Source of the DNA: an uncultured Blautia sp.
GTDB taxonomy: Bacteria > Bacillota > Clostridia > Lachnospirales > Lachnospiraceae
Direction: 5' to 3'
Assembly: GCA_900549015.1 (NCBI GenBank)
Contig: URMH01000015.1
Span: forward strand, 1 to 54,634
DNA length: 54,634 nt
The first letter of the stretch is position 1; each line of letters starts with the position of its first letter. This document shows, piece by piece, positions 8,701-15,547 of the stretch. The notes under the pieces are model-generated. The model was not told the DNA's origin, did not search any database, and saw nothing but the letters and a program-made list of their open reading frames with translations. Both the position numbers and the translations under genes were made by a program.

Positions 8701-8769
8701 GCACGAAAAATATACGTACATCTCCGGATGTAGAGCCGTCTCTGTGTTAGCAGCACAGGGGCGGTTTTT
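8701..8769 (+). ncRNA. Candidate small RNA convergent with abi
   Basis: From the predicted start near 8701 the ~70-base transcript would contain TACATC-TCCG-GATGTA (8717-8732; a UNCG-type loop), then an 11-bp stem (8736-8746 with 8754-8764) and a T5 tail at 8765-8769. The terminator ends two bases before the abi stop codon. It does not pair with the abi coding part except by overrun. Function unknown. Confidence 0.45.
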
Positions 8770-8770
8770 A

Positions 8771-9802
8771 TTATTTACAACATTTTTTGCAAGGTGTATA
8801 GCCTTGAGATATTGCTTCTTTGAGGTCTAAACTTTGTGTGTTTAAAATTCCACTACAATGCTTATTTCTGTGATATTTCTTGCTTTTACCTGTAATCCAA
8901 ACATTATCACTTACTGTAATATTAACATTTAAAATTTGCCCTAAATATGTAATATCTTCAGGAAACGCATTACAATGGCGATTTAGTTCTTCTGTAAGAG
9001 ATTTGTTTAGTATTTCGTATGGTGCCTGATAGTCAAAAAAACTTAATAAAAACAACAACAGGCTGAATCCGTGCAAGTTGTGCGTAAAACGCAATTTGCT
9101 GTTGCATTCATAGTTATACACACGTCCACCGTGGGCGGCTAAATTTCTGTATTCTAAACAGATAAAAAGAGTATCTGTCATTAATTTAGGTAAAGCAGAA
9201 TCAGGAATTTCTTGACTATTAACAGAATACAAATGTTGGACCATTTTTTGTTGTTCAGTTGGTTTAAATTGGTGGATAAAATTTACTATTGTGCTAAAAT
9301 AAATGCTTTTAAAAAGTATCCACGGAGGAACAATACCATAAACAGTAGAATAATGAGCAATAGGATTTTTATCTGTTTGGAGGGTTTTTCTCATAGTTTC
9401 CAAAATTCCAGAAAGATTGAAACGACTTTTACGTTTAGATTTATCTCTATAGTTTTTAAACTGTAAATAGTCATTCTGATGGATTCCAAAGGAAGAAGCT
9501 ACAACATCTGCAGCAGCTTCTTTTATATGTTCCTCTAAATCAAGCATTGCCCCCATAACTGCATTACGTAAATTTTTATCTAAAGTGTATAATGATTGTA
9601 TTTGCTCAAAAGAGATTCCAGATCGATATACTTTTTTTTCGTTCGAAATGAGAGTATAAGGTTCTCGGTAACTTTTGATAAGATTCGAATATCCACATTG
9701 TCGCAATTGTTCCTTAGCGTATATCTCATTGTGAATAATCATGTTTTGCGATTTTAGTTTTTCTATTTGTTCACTTGGAGTAGTGTATTTAATTTCATCC
9801 AT
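8771..9802 (-). CDS. Abi_2/AbiF-type HEPN abortive infection protein with C-terminal Cys/His module
   Basis: The 343-residue protein matches the Abi_2 family (AbiD/AbiF): N-terminal paired helices, a DLEEHIK segment at 88-94, and the HEPN nuclease motif R219-N-L-A-A-H224 in a LEYRNLAAHGGRVYN context. HEPN proteins of this kind are RNases that shut down infected cells. Residues 301-343 add a module not usual for the core family: Y310-H311, C316, then G334-Y335-x-P-C338-x-x-C341, a metal-site-like pattern also seen at the ends of various nucleases. A promoter and a terminated structured RNA lie directly upstream, suggesting an RNA-controlled toxin. AT-rich compared with neighbours, consistent with a cargo gene. 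Confidence 0.85.
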   Translation of the reverse strand: MDEIKYTTPSEQIEKLKSQNMIIHNEIYAKEQLRQCGYSNLIKSYREPYTLISNEKKVYRSGISFEQIQSLYTLDKNLRNAVMGAMLDLEEHIKEAAADVVASSFGIHQNDYLQFKNYRDKSKRKSRFNLSGILETMRKTLQTDKNPIAHYSTVYGIVPPWILFKSIYFSTIVNFIHQFKPTEQQKMVQHLYSVNSQEIPDSALPKLMTDTLFICLEYRNLAAHGGRVYNYECNSKLRFTHNLHGFSLLLFLLSFFDYQAPYEILNKSLTEELNRHCNAFPEDITYLGQILNVNITVSDNVWITGKSKKYHRNKHCSGILNTQSLDLKEAISQGYTPCKKCCK

Positions 9803-9822
9803 AGAGTTTCTCCTATAAATGC

Positions 9823-9889
9823 AAAAAGAGTCTTGGAATACAATTCCAAGACTCTATCTGCGACCGGACACCAGTCATTCACTAATTCA
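9823..9889 (-). ncRNA. Structured leader RNA of abi, candidate RNA antitoxin
   Basis: Between a strong promoter and the abi start lies a ~67-base transcript with a tandem AGTGAAT repeat, a stem GACTGG-TGT-CCGGTC (complement of 9862-9876), and a perfect 13-bp hairpin (9827-9839 with 9843-9855, 3-base loop) followed by a U-run, so most transcripts should stop before abi. AbiF-family toxins have been reported to travel with such structured RNAs; here the link is inferred from position and structure. Confidence 0.65.
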
Positions 9890-9895
9890 CTTAGC

Positions 9896-9923
9896 ATTAT
9901 ATCATATGCAGAAATCTTGTCAA
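9896..9923 (-). promoter_or_regulatory. Strong promoter of the abi leader RNA
   Basis: On the minus strand consensus TTGACA (complement of 9918-9923), a 16-base spacer and TATAAT (complement of 9896-9901). Both hexamers are perfect, unlike typical cargo gene promoters, which fits abundant production of a short RNA. Confidence 0.75.
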
Positions 9924-9976
9924 GTATTCAAGTGTTAAAAAAGCATAATTAAGTGCTATAAAATTTTCAATGTGTT

Positions 9977-9994
9977 CCCCGGTCGAAGCCGGGG
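9977..9994 (-). terminator. GC-rich hairpin after the small membrane protein gene
   Basis: CCCCGG (9977-9982) and CCGGGG (9989-9994) form a 6-bp stem with a 6-base loop 9 bases past the stop of the 10004-10351 gene. No clean U-run follows, so it is a weak terminator or an RNA end stabiliser. Confidence 0.45.
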
Positions 9995-10003
9995 AGAGTA
10001 AAG

Positions 10004-10351
10004 TTAATCCTTTTTCATTTTAGCAAATCCTACGTATGACAGAATCATTTCGATAATAACGAACATAAAATACATCGGGAACAGAATGAGTGCTACAGTG
10101 TAAAGAATAGCACCTGTTAAAGCGAAACCACGTTTTTTCATGAACAGTCCGAGTGCATTAAAGATAACTGCAAGAGCGGTACAAATTAAGTGTGGCATGA
10201 CAAGCACAATGGCAATACCAGATCCGATTTGCTCGGCTGTGTCTGCGCCGCTTCCGGCTGCTCCCGTCCAATATGTAATGCTGTATATCAGATAAGCTAC
10301 ACCGATAATAAGTGATACAAGTAATAATTTGCTGAGTTTTTTCTTTTCCAT
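10004..10351 (-). CDS. Small hypothetical membrane protein
   Basis: The 115-residue protein has a lysine-rich start and three to four hydrophobic segments (about 8-27, 41-70 as one or two passes, 76-109), ending in KMKKD. It has an AGGA-type site before the start. No catalytic motif is visible. It lies between the abi and Ltp-like genes in the leftward lysogenic cluster, so a role in superinfection exclusion or membrane modification of the lysogen is possible but only inferred. Confidence 0.7.
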   Translation of the reverse strand: MEKKKLSKLLLVSLIIGVAYLIYSITYWTGAAGSGADTAEQIGSGIAIVLVMPHLICTALAVIFNALGLFMKKRGFALTGAILYTVALILFPMYFMFVIIEMILSYVGFAKMKKD

Positions 10352-10410
10352 CTTAAAGTCCTCTTTTCTAAAAAATATGTATGCTTAATTTGAAGCGTTC
10401 GTCATATCTA

Positions 10411-11163
10411 TCATTGACTTAAATGCTGGATTGCATAGTCAGCTTCTTCTGCAGTAAACTGTTCGCCATATTCAGAGGTAAGTTGTTCGCGAATGGCTTC
10501 AGGGGACATATTCATATCTGACTGGTAGCTTTCTGCCTTTGCTAAAGCGTTTGCATTCCAGTCAGCCTGTATATTATCAATAGCATATTGCGCCGCTTCG
10601 GCGGAGAACTGCTCACCATATTCAGATGTAAGCTGGTCATAAAGTCTTTGTTTAGACATGTGCATTGTTTTGTTGTAGCTTTCAGCTTTTGCCAATGCAG
10701 AATGGTATTCAGTGGGTATATCATCAGGTAAAGATTTCTCCGAACTAGATTCGCTTGAAACTGCTTCTTGCGATCCGTCATAGTCAGGATTTAATAACTT
10801 TCCATTTTCATCAAACCATATATGATGAGAGCTGCTCATATCGGCGCAATCGACAATATGAGTAAAAAACGGGACTTTAGAAGCATAACCAGTTAAAAAA
10901 ATGTAGTTGTAATCGAACCAATCATTTTTGGCCATTTCATGAAAAGTTTCGCCTATAACCCCGGCATCATCTAAGTTTTCATAAGTCGCGTACAGTATTT
11001 TCCCGTCTGTATTCTGTGTTTCCGAAAAGCTGATTTTGTCAACAATGTCCGCGAATTGACTTTCGACTTGCTCTAACGCGCTGCTTTTTTCGGCAAAAAC
11101 AAGCGAAGTTGAAGAGAAAGTCATGATTCCTGCAATAAGTAAAGCTGCAAATCTCTTTCTCAT
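10411..11163 (-). CDS. Secreted Ltp-like protein with two C-terminal Ltp repeats (superinfection exclusion candidate)
   Basis: The 250-residue protein has a clear signal peptide (MRKRFAALLIAGIMTF..., cleavage near VFA-EK at ~25). Residues ~150-250 hold two copies of the Ltp repeat (host cell surface-exposed lipoprotein, PF07553 type): ALAKAESYNKTMHMSKQRLY and ALAKAESYQSDMNMSPEAIR, each followed by QLTSEYGEQF and a YAI segment. In Streptococcus phage TP-J34 an Ltp lipoprotein blocks DNA injection by superinfecting phage. No lipobox cysteine follows the signal here, so the protein would be released or held another way. The middle region (30-145) is unrecognised. Confidence 0.8.
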   Translation of the reverse strand: MRKRFAALLIAGIMTFSSTSLVFAEKSSALEQVESQFADIVDKISFSETQNTDGKILYATYENLDDAGVIGETFHEMAKNDWFDYNYIFLTGYASKVPFFTHIVDCADMSSSHHIWFDENGKLLNPDYDGSQEAVSSESSSEKSLPDDIPTEYHSALAKAESYNKTMHMSKQRLYDQLTSEYGEQFSAEAAQYAIDNIQADWNANALAKAESYQSDMNMSPEAIREQLTSEYGEQFTAEEADYAIQHLSQ

Positions 11164-11217
11164 TTCTTTTTCCTCCTAAAAATGTTTTTATTAAAACGCA
11201 TTGCTGCGGTTTAATCA

Positions 11218-11676
11218 TTATCCTATCCGCATGACAGCCAGACACGGAATAAAATACAAAATATAATTATCCACGGAAGCAAAGCGCCCGTATCGTGATC
11301 GGTAGCAATCAATAGCGGATTGCAGATATTCTTCTGTCACGTCCAAATACTCAGCCATCTCGTACAGTGTCCGGCATCCATGCTCGTAGGCTCGGATAAT
11401 CCCGGTTAGTCCGATTTTTAAATTGTAGCCATAAAGTCTTGCACGGTATTCCTGTTTTTGATTCGCAACACTCGACTGGTCAAGGATATTTCCGTAAGTG
11501 GTTAAATAGTGTCCGAGCTCCTCAGCCAGCACACAGGCTTTTTCTACTTGTGTCGGTATGTCTTTACGGATAGCAATTTTATTATTAAAAATCCGTCCGT
11601 CGCCAGATTGCAGGGGCTTTTCTTTTACAATTAGCCCCATACTATCAGCTTCTTTCAGTAATTCTTCGTAGGTCAA
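11218..11676 (-). CDS. ImmA/IrrE-family protein with altered metalloprotease motif
   Basis: The 152-residue protein has the ImmA/IrrE layout: CVLAEELGHYLTTYG at 48-62 where the zinc motif HExxH is expected, then NQKQEYRARLYGYNLKI and a C-terminal helical part. The first histidine of HExxH is Glu (E52-E53-L-G-H56). In ICEBs1 ImmA cleaves the ImmR repressor to induce the element; this copy sits 7 bases downstream of a CI-like repressor gene, so an induction partner is likely. Whether it still cuts is uncertain. Confidence 0.8.
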   Translation of the reverse strand: MTYEELLKEADSMGLIVKEKPLQSGDGRIFNNKIAIRKDIPTQVEKACVLAEELGHYLTTYGNILDQSSVANQKQEYRARLYGYNLKIGLTGIIRAYEHGCRTLYEMAEYLDVTEEYLQSAIDCYRSRYGRFASVDNYILYFIPCLAVMRIG

Positions 11677-11683
11677 TTAAATC

Positions 11684-12490
11684 TCACTCCCATTCGGAAT
11701 CATCGTTCATGATGTCATCGTCATGTTTTTTCATTTCTTCTGTCACGTCTATGTCGGTACGGTCATGAGCGGCAGCTAATAGCTGAGTAGTGAGTGACTC
11801 GTTATTCTCACGTTTTTTACGAAAAACCTCTTCGTACTCTTTGCAAATAATAGAATCAATAGTTGCTTTTGCATAAGTATCTATTCGACTTTTTATATCA
11901 GTCAATGTATCAGGGGTTATTTTAATAAAACCATTACCATATTTATTGGAGTATTCGATACGGGAATCAGAACCTGAGGTATCTTTTGCGATATAGTACC
12001 CTATACTCTCCATATATCTAAAAAATGCAGTTTCTGACGAAATCAGTAAATCTATAGTAACATTTCCGTTTTGTTTTAATGCCTCGTAGCGTGGTAAAAG
12101 TTCGTAATCATATAATCCAGCAATGGTTTGTCCAAAAGCGTTTTTTATAGTAAAAAAATTATCATCATAACTTTCACAACATAATGAATATTTTTTTGCT
12201 TGAAGTATTTTTTCTATATCAGCTAATGCAGCATCGCGTTTCGCAATGGTGGTATCTTCACAATCGTTTTGTTCCATAGGGACGTCATATCCTGCTAACC
12301 ATGCAGGATTTACCTGTACTGATTGAGCAATAGCTTGTAATACAGGAAGCTTTGGTCTCCGAATTAAGCCGTTTTCATATCTTTGTATCGTGGATTTTGC
12401 CACACCAATTTCATGGGCAATATCATCCAAAGTATAATTTCTTAGTGTTCGGGCCTGCTTAATTCTATTTCCAATTTCATGTACATTCAT
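11684..12490 (-). CDS. CI-like phage repressor, XRE-family HTH
   Basis: The 268-residue protein has an N-terminal helix-turn-helix at about residues 3-58 (IGNRIKQARTLRNYTLDDIA, then VAKSTIQRYENG). The C-terminal ~200 residues show no S24 autoprotease motif; with an ImmA-like gene downstream, inactivation by cleavage or by RecA-independent proteolysis is more likely than self-cleavage. ATG 12490 is preferred over the GTG nine bases upstream because AAGGAGGTG lies 8 bases before it. The promoter overlaps an operator, implying autoregulation. Maintains lysogeny by repressing the rightward promoter at 12581-12609. Confidence 0.88.
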   Translation of the reverse strand: MNVHEIGNRIKQARTLRNYTLDDIAHEIGVAKSTIQRYENGLIRRPKLPVLQAIAQSVQVNPAWLAGYDVPMEQNDCEDTTIAKRDAALADIEKILQAKKYSLCCESYDDNFFTIKNAFGQTIAGLYDYELLPRYEALKQNGNVTIDLLISSETAFFRYMESIGYYIAKDTSGSDSRIEYSNKYGNGFIKITPDTLTDIKSRIDTYAKATIDSIICKEYEEVFRKKRENNESLTTQLLAAAHDRTDIDVTEEMKKHDDDIMNDDSEWE

Positions 12491-12510
12491 ATTGTTCACC
12501 TCCTTCTTAA

Positions 12511-12539
12511 ACTATATCACATTGAATTGCGTAGTGCAA
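12511..12539 (-). promoter_or_regulatory. Repressor (PRM-like) promoter
   Basis: Minus strand TTGCAC (complement of 12534-12539), a 17-base spacer, TATAGT (complement of 12511-12516). The -35 is inside the dyad at 12526-12540, so repressor binding would affect its own synthesis. Confidence 0.65.
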
Positions 12540-12540
12540 T
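12526..12540 (+). promoter_or_regulatory. Repressor/Cro operator 1
   Basis: ATTGCGTAGTGCAAT is a dyad with arms ATTGC/GCAAT. It matches the dyad at 12842-12856 in arms and centre (G/ATAGT). Confidence 0.7.
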
Positions 12541-12566
12541 ACATTGAATTAAAATAAATAAAAAAA

Positions 12567-12609
12567 ATTGCACAATGCTATTGACATATTTGTTGCGCAA
12601 TGCTACAAT
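12567..12609 (+). promoter_or_regulatory. Rightward early (PR-like) promoter with two imperfect operators
   Basis: Consensus TTGACA (12581-12586), 17-base spacer, TACAAT (12604-12609). Imperfect operator-like sites ATTGCACAATGCT (12567-12579) and GTTGCGCAATGCT (12592-12604) lie just before and inside the promoter, so bound repressor would block RNA polymerase. Confidence 0.7.
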
Positions 12610-12629
12610 CTTGGAAAGAAAGAGAGGTG

Positions 12630-12839
12630 ATGGTGTTGATAAATACGAGTAAGATTAAAGGAAGACTTGCTGAAAAAGGATTGACGCAAAAGGATGTGGC
12701 TGCTGCATTAGGGATTGCGCAACCTACAGCAAATCAGAAGATCAACAATACTCGTCCCATGGACTTAGATGAGGCTGAAAAATTAGCTGTTTTGTTGTGT
12801 ATTAAGCCTGAAGAGTTTCAAGTTTATTTTTTTATCTAA
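12630..12839 (+). CDS. Cro-like HTH protein
   Basis: The ~69-residue protein is little more than an XRE helix-turn-helix: IKGRLAEKGLTQKDVAAALGIAQPTANQKINN, then a helical tail. It is the first gene of the rightward operon and divergent from the repressor, the position of Cro. The start is uncertain: ATG 12630, GTG 12633 or TTG 12636 all follow the GAGAGG at 12622-12627, and the later two have better spacing. A perfect operator dyad follows its stop by three bases. Confidence 0.8.
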   Translation: MVLINTSKIKGRLAEKGLTQKDVAAALGIAQPTANQKINNTRPMDLDEAEKLAVLLCIKPEEFQVYFFI

Positions 12840-12841
12840 TC

Positions 12842-12856
12842 GTTGCATAGTGCAAC
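12842..12856 (+). promoter_or_regulatory. Operator dyad downstream of cro
   Basis: GTTGCATAGTGCAAC is a perfect 5-bp-arm dyad around ATAGT and shares its pattern with the operator at 12526-12540. Its place between two early genes suggests a roadblock or a looping partner for the switch operators. Confidence 0.65.
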
Positions 12857-12882
12857 AAAAAATAAAAGAAAGTGGTGAAGTG

Positions 12883-13227
12883 ATGAATAGCGTAGAAAAG
12901 GAAAAATTAAAACAGGAAATTTTAGAAGAGCTGAGAGCTGAAAAATTAAAAAAAGAAGTTCCGGGACTTGCTGCAATAAAGAAAGAATGGTTTAACGGGC
13001 CAGATAGAAAATATAGATGGAGTGATTCTTCAATGTATGATTTGTTTGGCAATGATCAGCATCGAGTTTGGGATAATGTTAGGCAATTAACCAGAGTTAT
13101 TTTTAATGTACCATATCAAACCAGTTTGCTAGCGTTAAATCAGGAAGAAGTAGCGCGAGTAGCAGATATATTATGCGAAACAATTGCCAACCTAAGAATT
13201 GAGATTTTGGTAGGAGGAAAGCCATGA
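12883..13227 (+). CDS. Hypothetical early phage protein
   Basis: The 114-residue protein begins with a charged helix (KEKLKQEILEELRAEKLKKE) and continues with a compact domain rich in aromatic residues (KEWFNGPDRKYRWSDSS, then RVWDNVRQLTRVIFN). No family is recognised. It is co-transcribed after cro and overlaps the Rha gene by 4 bases, so a regulatory or DNA-binding role is a reasonable guess. ATG 12883 is chosen because an upstream ATG would fall inside the operator region. Confidence 0.65.
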   Translation: MNSVEKEKLKQEILEELRAEKLKKEVPGLAAIKKEWFNGPDRKYRWSDSSMYDLFGNDQHRVWDNVRQLTRVIFNVPYQTSLLALNQEEVARVADILCETIANLRIEILVGGKP

Positions 13228-13739
13228 ACGATTTAAGAAAAACAACAATTACAACTTTGGAAGTGGCAGAGATGATGGAAACAGAGCACTGGAAATTATT
13301 AAGGAAGCTTGACGGAGATAAGAAATCTGCGGGCATCATCAAAATTTTAACTGACAACAATTTCGTGGTGAGTGATTATTTCATTCCTTCTGCATATCGC
13401 GATGCCAGTGGCAAAGAGAACAAGTGTTACCAGGTCACAAAGCTTGGCTGCGACTTTTTGGCAAACAAATCCACCGGAGAAAAAGGTGTAATCTTTACTG
13501 CCAGATATGTTCGCAGGTTTTATGAAATGGAACACCAGATAAAACAGATTCCTTTAACGGAACACCCAGGAGAGGTAGCTAATCTGATTAAAGTCCTTTC
13601 CAATCGAATGGATAAACAGGGAAGTGTTCCTTACAGGGTTGCCGAGATGGCGCAGAAAATTTGCGAACAGTATGGAATTCAGTTGCCGGAAGATTTTGTA
13701 AAAGCACCTGATTATGAACAGATGGAACTGTTGCTGTAA
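13224..13739 (+). CDS. Rha-family phage regulatory protein
   Basis: The 171-residue protein has the pRha domain at about residues 8-105: TTLEVAEMMETEHWKLLRKL, then FIPSAYRDASGKENKCYQVT, KLGCDFLANK and TGEKGVIFTARYVRRFYEME. Phi80 Rha-type proteins interfere with growth in certain hosts and act as early regulators or antirepressors. The C-terminal ~60 residues are helical. The start overlaps the previous gene (ATGA-type coupling) with AGGAGG upstream. Confidence 0.85.
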   Translation: MNDLRKTTITTLEVAEMMETEHWKLLRKLDGDKKSAGIIKILTDNNFVVSDYFIPSAYRDASGKENKCYQVTKLGCDFLANKSTGEKGVIFTARYVRRFYEMEHQIKQIPLTEHPGEVANLIKVLSNRMDKQGSVPYRVAEMAQKICEQYGIQLPEDFVKAPDYEQMELLL

Positions 13740-13769
13740 ATAAGGAGATTAGAAGGGGGAGGTGACAAG

Positions 13770-14033
13770 ATGCCAAAAGTCAATTTAAACAGAGACGCAC
13801 CATTAAACGATGCAGCGAAGCAAATATACCAATACCTGCAGGCACAGACGGGTGTATAAAAGCTTATCAAGATGATGGGTTACGGTCAGACCACCCACTG
13901 CAAGCGGAAAAAGCACCCGGAGGATTTGACGCTGGAACAGCTCAGAATCATTTACAAAGAAGCACATCTTACAGATGAGGAATTTATGAGGATGGTCAGA
14001 ATAGAATCCGACCGGAACGAAAGTAGATTTTGA
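13770..14033 (+). pseudogene. Small phage HTH-like protein gene with an in-frame stop
   Basis: From ATG 13770 (GGGGGAGGTG upstream) the frame reads 29 codons to TAA at 13857-13859, then continues without another stop for 57 codons to TGA at 14031-14033. The second half (LIKMMGYGQTTHCKRKKHPE, then LTLEQLRIIYKEAHLTDEEF) looks like the end of small Lachnospiraceae phage proteins that start much like the first half. It is best read as one ~87-residue gene broken by a nonsense mutation; a short functional peptide, readthrough or a sequencing error are alternatives. Confidence 0.6.
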
Positions 14034-14049
14034 AAGGAGGCAATAAGGA

Positions 14050-14220
14050 ATGAAACGTAATGCGATTTTATCCGTCATTATCGGAGCACTAGCTACGTAC
14101 CTTCCATTCTGGGAGTGGACAGATACCCTTGCCCAGGCTACAGGAGCCGGCGCAATTGCTATAGTAGCGTTTTACATACTATTGGCGACAGAAAAAGCCC
14201 CAGGAGCGGCAACTCACTAA
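14050..14220 (+). CDS. Small membrane protein
   Basis: The 56-residue product (MKRNAILSVIIGALATYLPF start) has two hydrophobic segments at about 5-20 and 32-47 joined by a short acidic turn. AAGGAGG lies 9 bases before the ATG. No family recognised. It lies between regulatory and replication genes. Confidence 0.6.
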   Translation: MKRNAILSVIIGALATYLPFWEWTDTLAQATGAGAIAIVAFYILLATEKAPGAATH

Positions 14221-14278
14221 GGGGCTAAAAATAATAAGAACAGCCTTATTGTAAGGCAGAATGAAAGGAAAATCAAGA

Positions 14279-15547
14279 ATGAGTATGAAGATTAATCAAC
14301 TTGAAATTGAAAATGTCAAGCGAATCAAAGCTGTAAAGGTGGAGCCAAAACAGAACGGTTTGACTATCATCGGTGGAAACAACAAACAAGGAAAAACCTC
14401 TGTACTGGATGCAATTGCATGGGCACTTGGCGGAGATAAATTCAAACCGTCACAAGCGGAGCGAGAAGGCTCAATAATTCCACCCACTTTGCATATCGTT
14501 ATGAATAACGGGCTTGTTGTAGAGCGCAAAGGAAAGAATAGCGCCTTAAAAGTCACAGACCCATCAGGAAAGAAAGCAGGACAGCAGCTTTTAAATGAGT
14601 TCGTAAATAACTTTGCATTGGATCTTCCTAAGTTTATGGAAGCATCCGGGAAAGAAAAAGCACAGGTTCTCCTACAGATTATCGGAGTAGGGGATAAGCT
14701 GATGGAATTGGAAAAAGAGGAAAAAGAGCTGTATCAGGAGCGGTTATATGTTGGACGCACTGCTGACCAAAAAGAAAAATTTGCAAAAGAGCAGCCGTAT
14801 TTTCCAGAGGTTCCGAAAGACCTGATTTCTCCTTCTGATTTGATACGGCAGCAGCAGGAAATCCTTGCAAAAAACGGAGAGAACCAGAGGAAACGGGAGT
14901 ATCTCCATCAGATGGAACAGGAGTATCAAAAAATCAATGATAAGCTCTCTGAGTTTTTAGTAAAGCAGAGAGAAATCGAAGAAGATTTAAGAATTGCCCG
15001 ATTGTCCGCCGTGGACTTGCAGGATGAATCTACCGCTGAACTGGAAAAGAACATTGCGAATATTGAAGAAATCAACCGGAAAGTTAGGGCAAATCTTGAC
15101 AAGGAAAAAGCAGAAGACGATGCGAAGACCTACAGAAATGAATACAACGATCTGACAGCTAAGATTTCTGATGTAAGAAACAAAAAAACAGACCTTTTAA
15201 ATTCCGCAGAGCTTCCACTTCCAGATTTATCTGTGATGGATGGAGAGCTGGTATACGAAGGGCAGAAATGGGACAACATGTCCGGAGCTGACAGAATGAA
15301 AGTCGCTACAGCTATCGTGCGAAAATTGAATCCGAATTGTGGATTCGTGCTCCTGGATAAACTGGAACAGATGGACATGAAGACTTTGCAAGAGTTCGGT
15401 ACATGGCTGGAAGCAGAGGGATTGCAGGCCATTGCCACCAGAGTGAGTACAGGAGAAGAATGCAGCATCATTATTGAAGATGGTTATGTAGTGGGTCAGG
15501 AACATGATCCAGAACCGAAAAAAACTTGGAAGGCAGGTGCATTTTAA
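14279..15547 (+). CDS. SMC/RecF-like ATP-binding protein
   Basis: The ~422-residue protein has a Walker A (GGNNKQGKTS) at about residues 32-41 preceded by an SMC-like N-terminal strand (INQLEIENVKRIKAVKV), a long coiled-coil at about 130-300 rich in Glu/Lys, and a C-terminal Walker B-like FVLLDKLEQMD at about 355. This is the RecF/RecN/SbcC type found beside phage recombination genes. Start ATG 14279 is favoured (AAAGGA 9 bases upstream); ATG 14261 would add six residues. It is followed directly by another ATPase. Confidence 0.8.
   Translation: MSMKINQLEIENVKRIKAVKVEPKQNGLTIIGGNNKQGKTSVLDAIAWALGGDKFKPSQAEREGSIIPPTLHIVMNNGLVVERKGKNSALKVTDPSGKKAGQQLLNEFVNNFALDLPKFMEASGKEKAQVLLQIIGVGDKLMELEKEEKELYQERLYVGRTADQKEKFAKEQPYFPEVPKDLISPSDLIRQQQEILAKNGENQRKREYLHQMEQEYQKINDKLSEFLVKQREIEEDLRIARLSAVDLQDESTAELEKNIANIEEINRKVRANLDKEKAEDDAKTYRNEYNDLTAKISDVRNKKTDLLNSAELPLPDLSVMDGELVYEGQKWDNMSGADRMKVATAIVRKLNPNCGFVLLDKLEQMDMKTLQEFGTWLEAEGLQAIATRVSTGEECSIIIEDGYVVGQEHDPEPKKTWKAGAF

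Noticed and set aside
8435..8704. Minus-strand open frame covering the int start and upstream DNA
   Set aside because: It overlaps the integrase N-terminus in another frame and contains the terminator hairpin; no ribosome site.
12600..12632. Start of the Cro-like gene at ATG 12600
   Set aside because: It lies upstream of the predicted transcription start, inside the -10 region of the early promoter.
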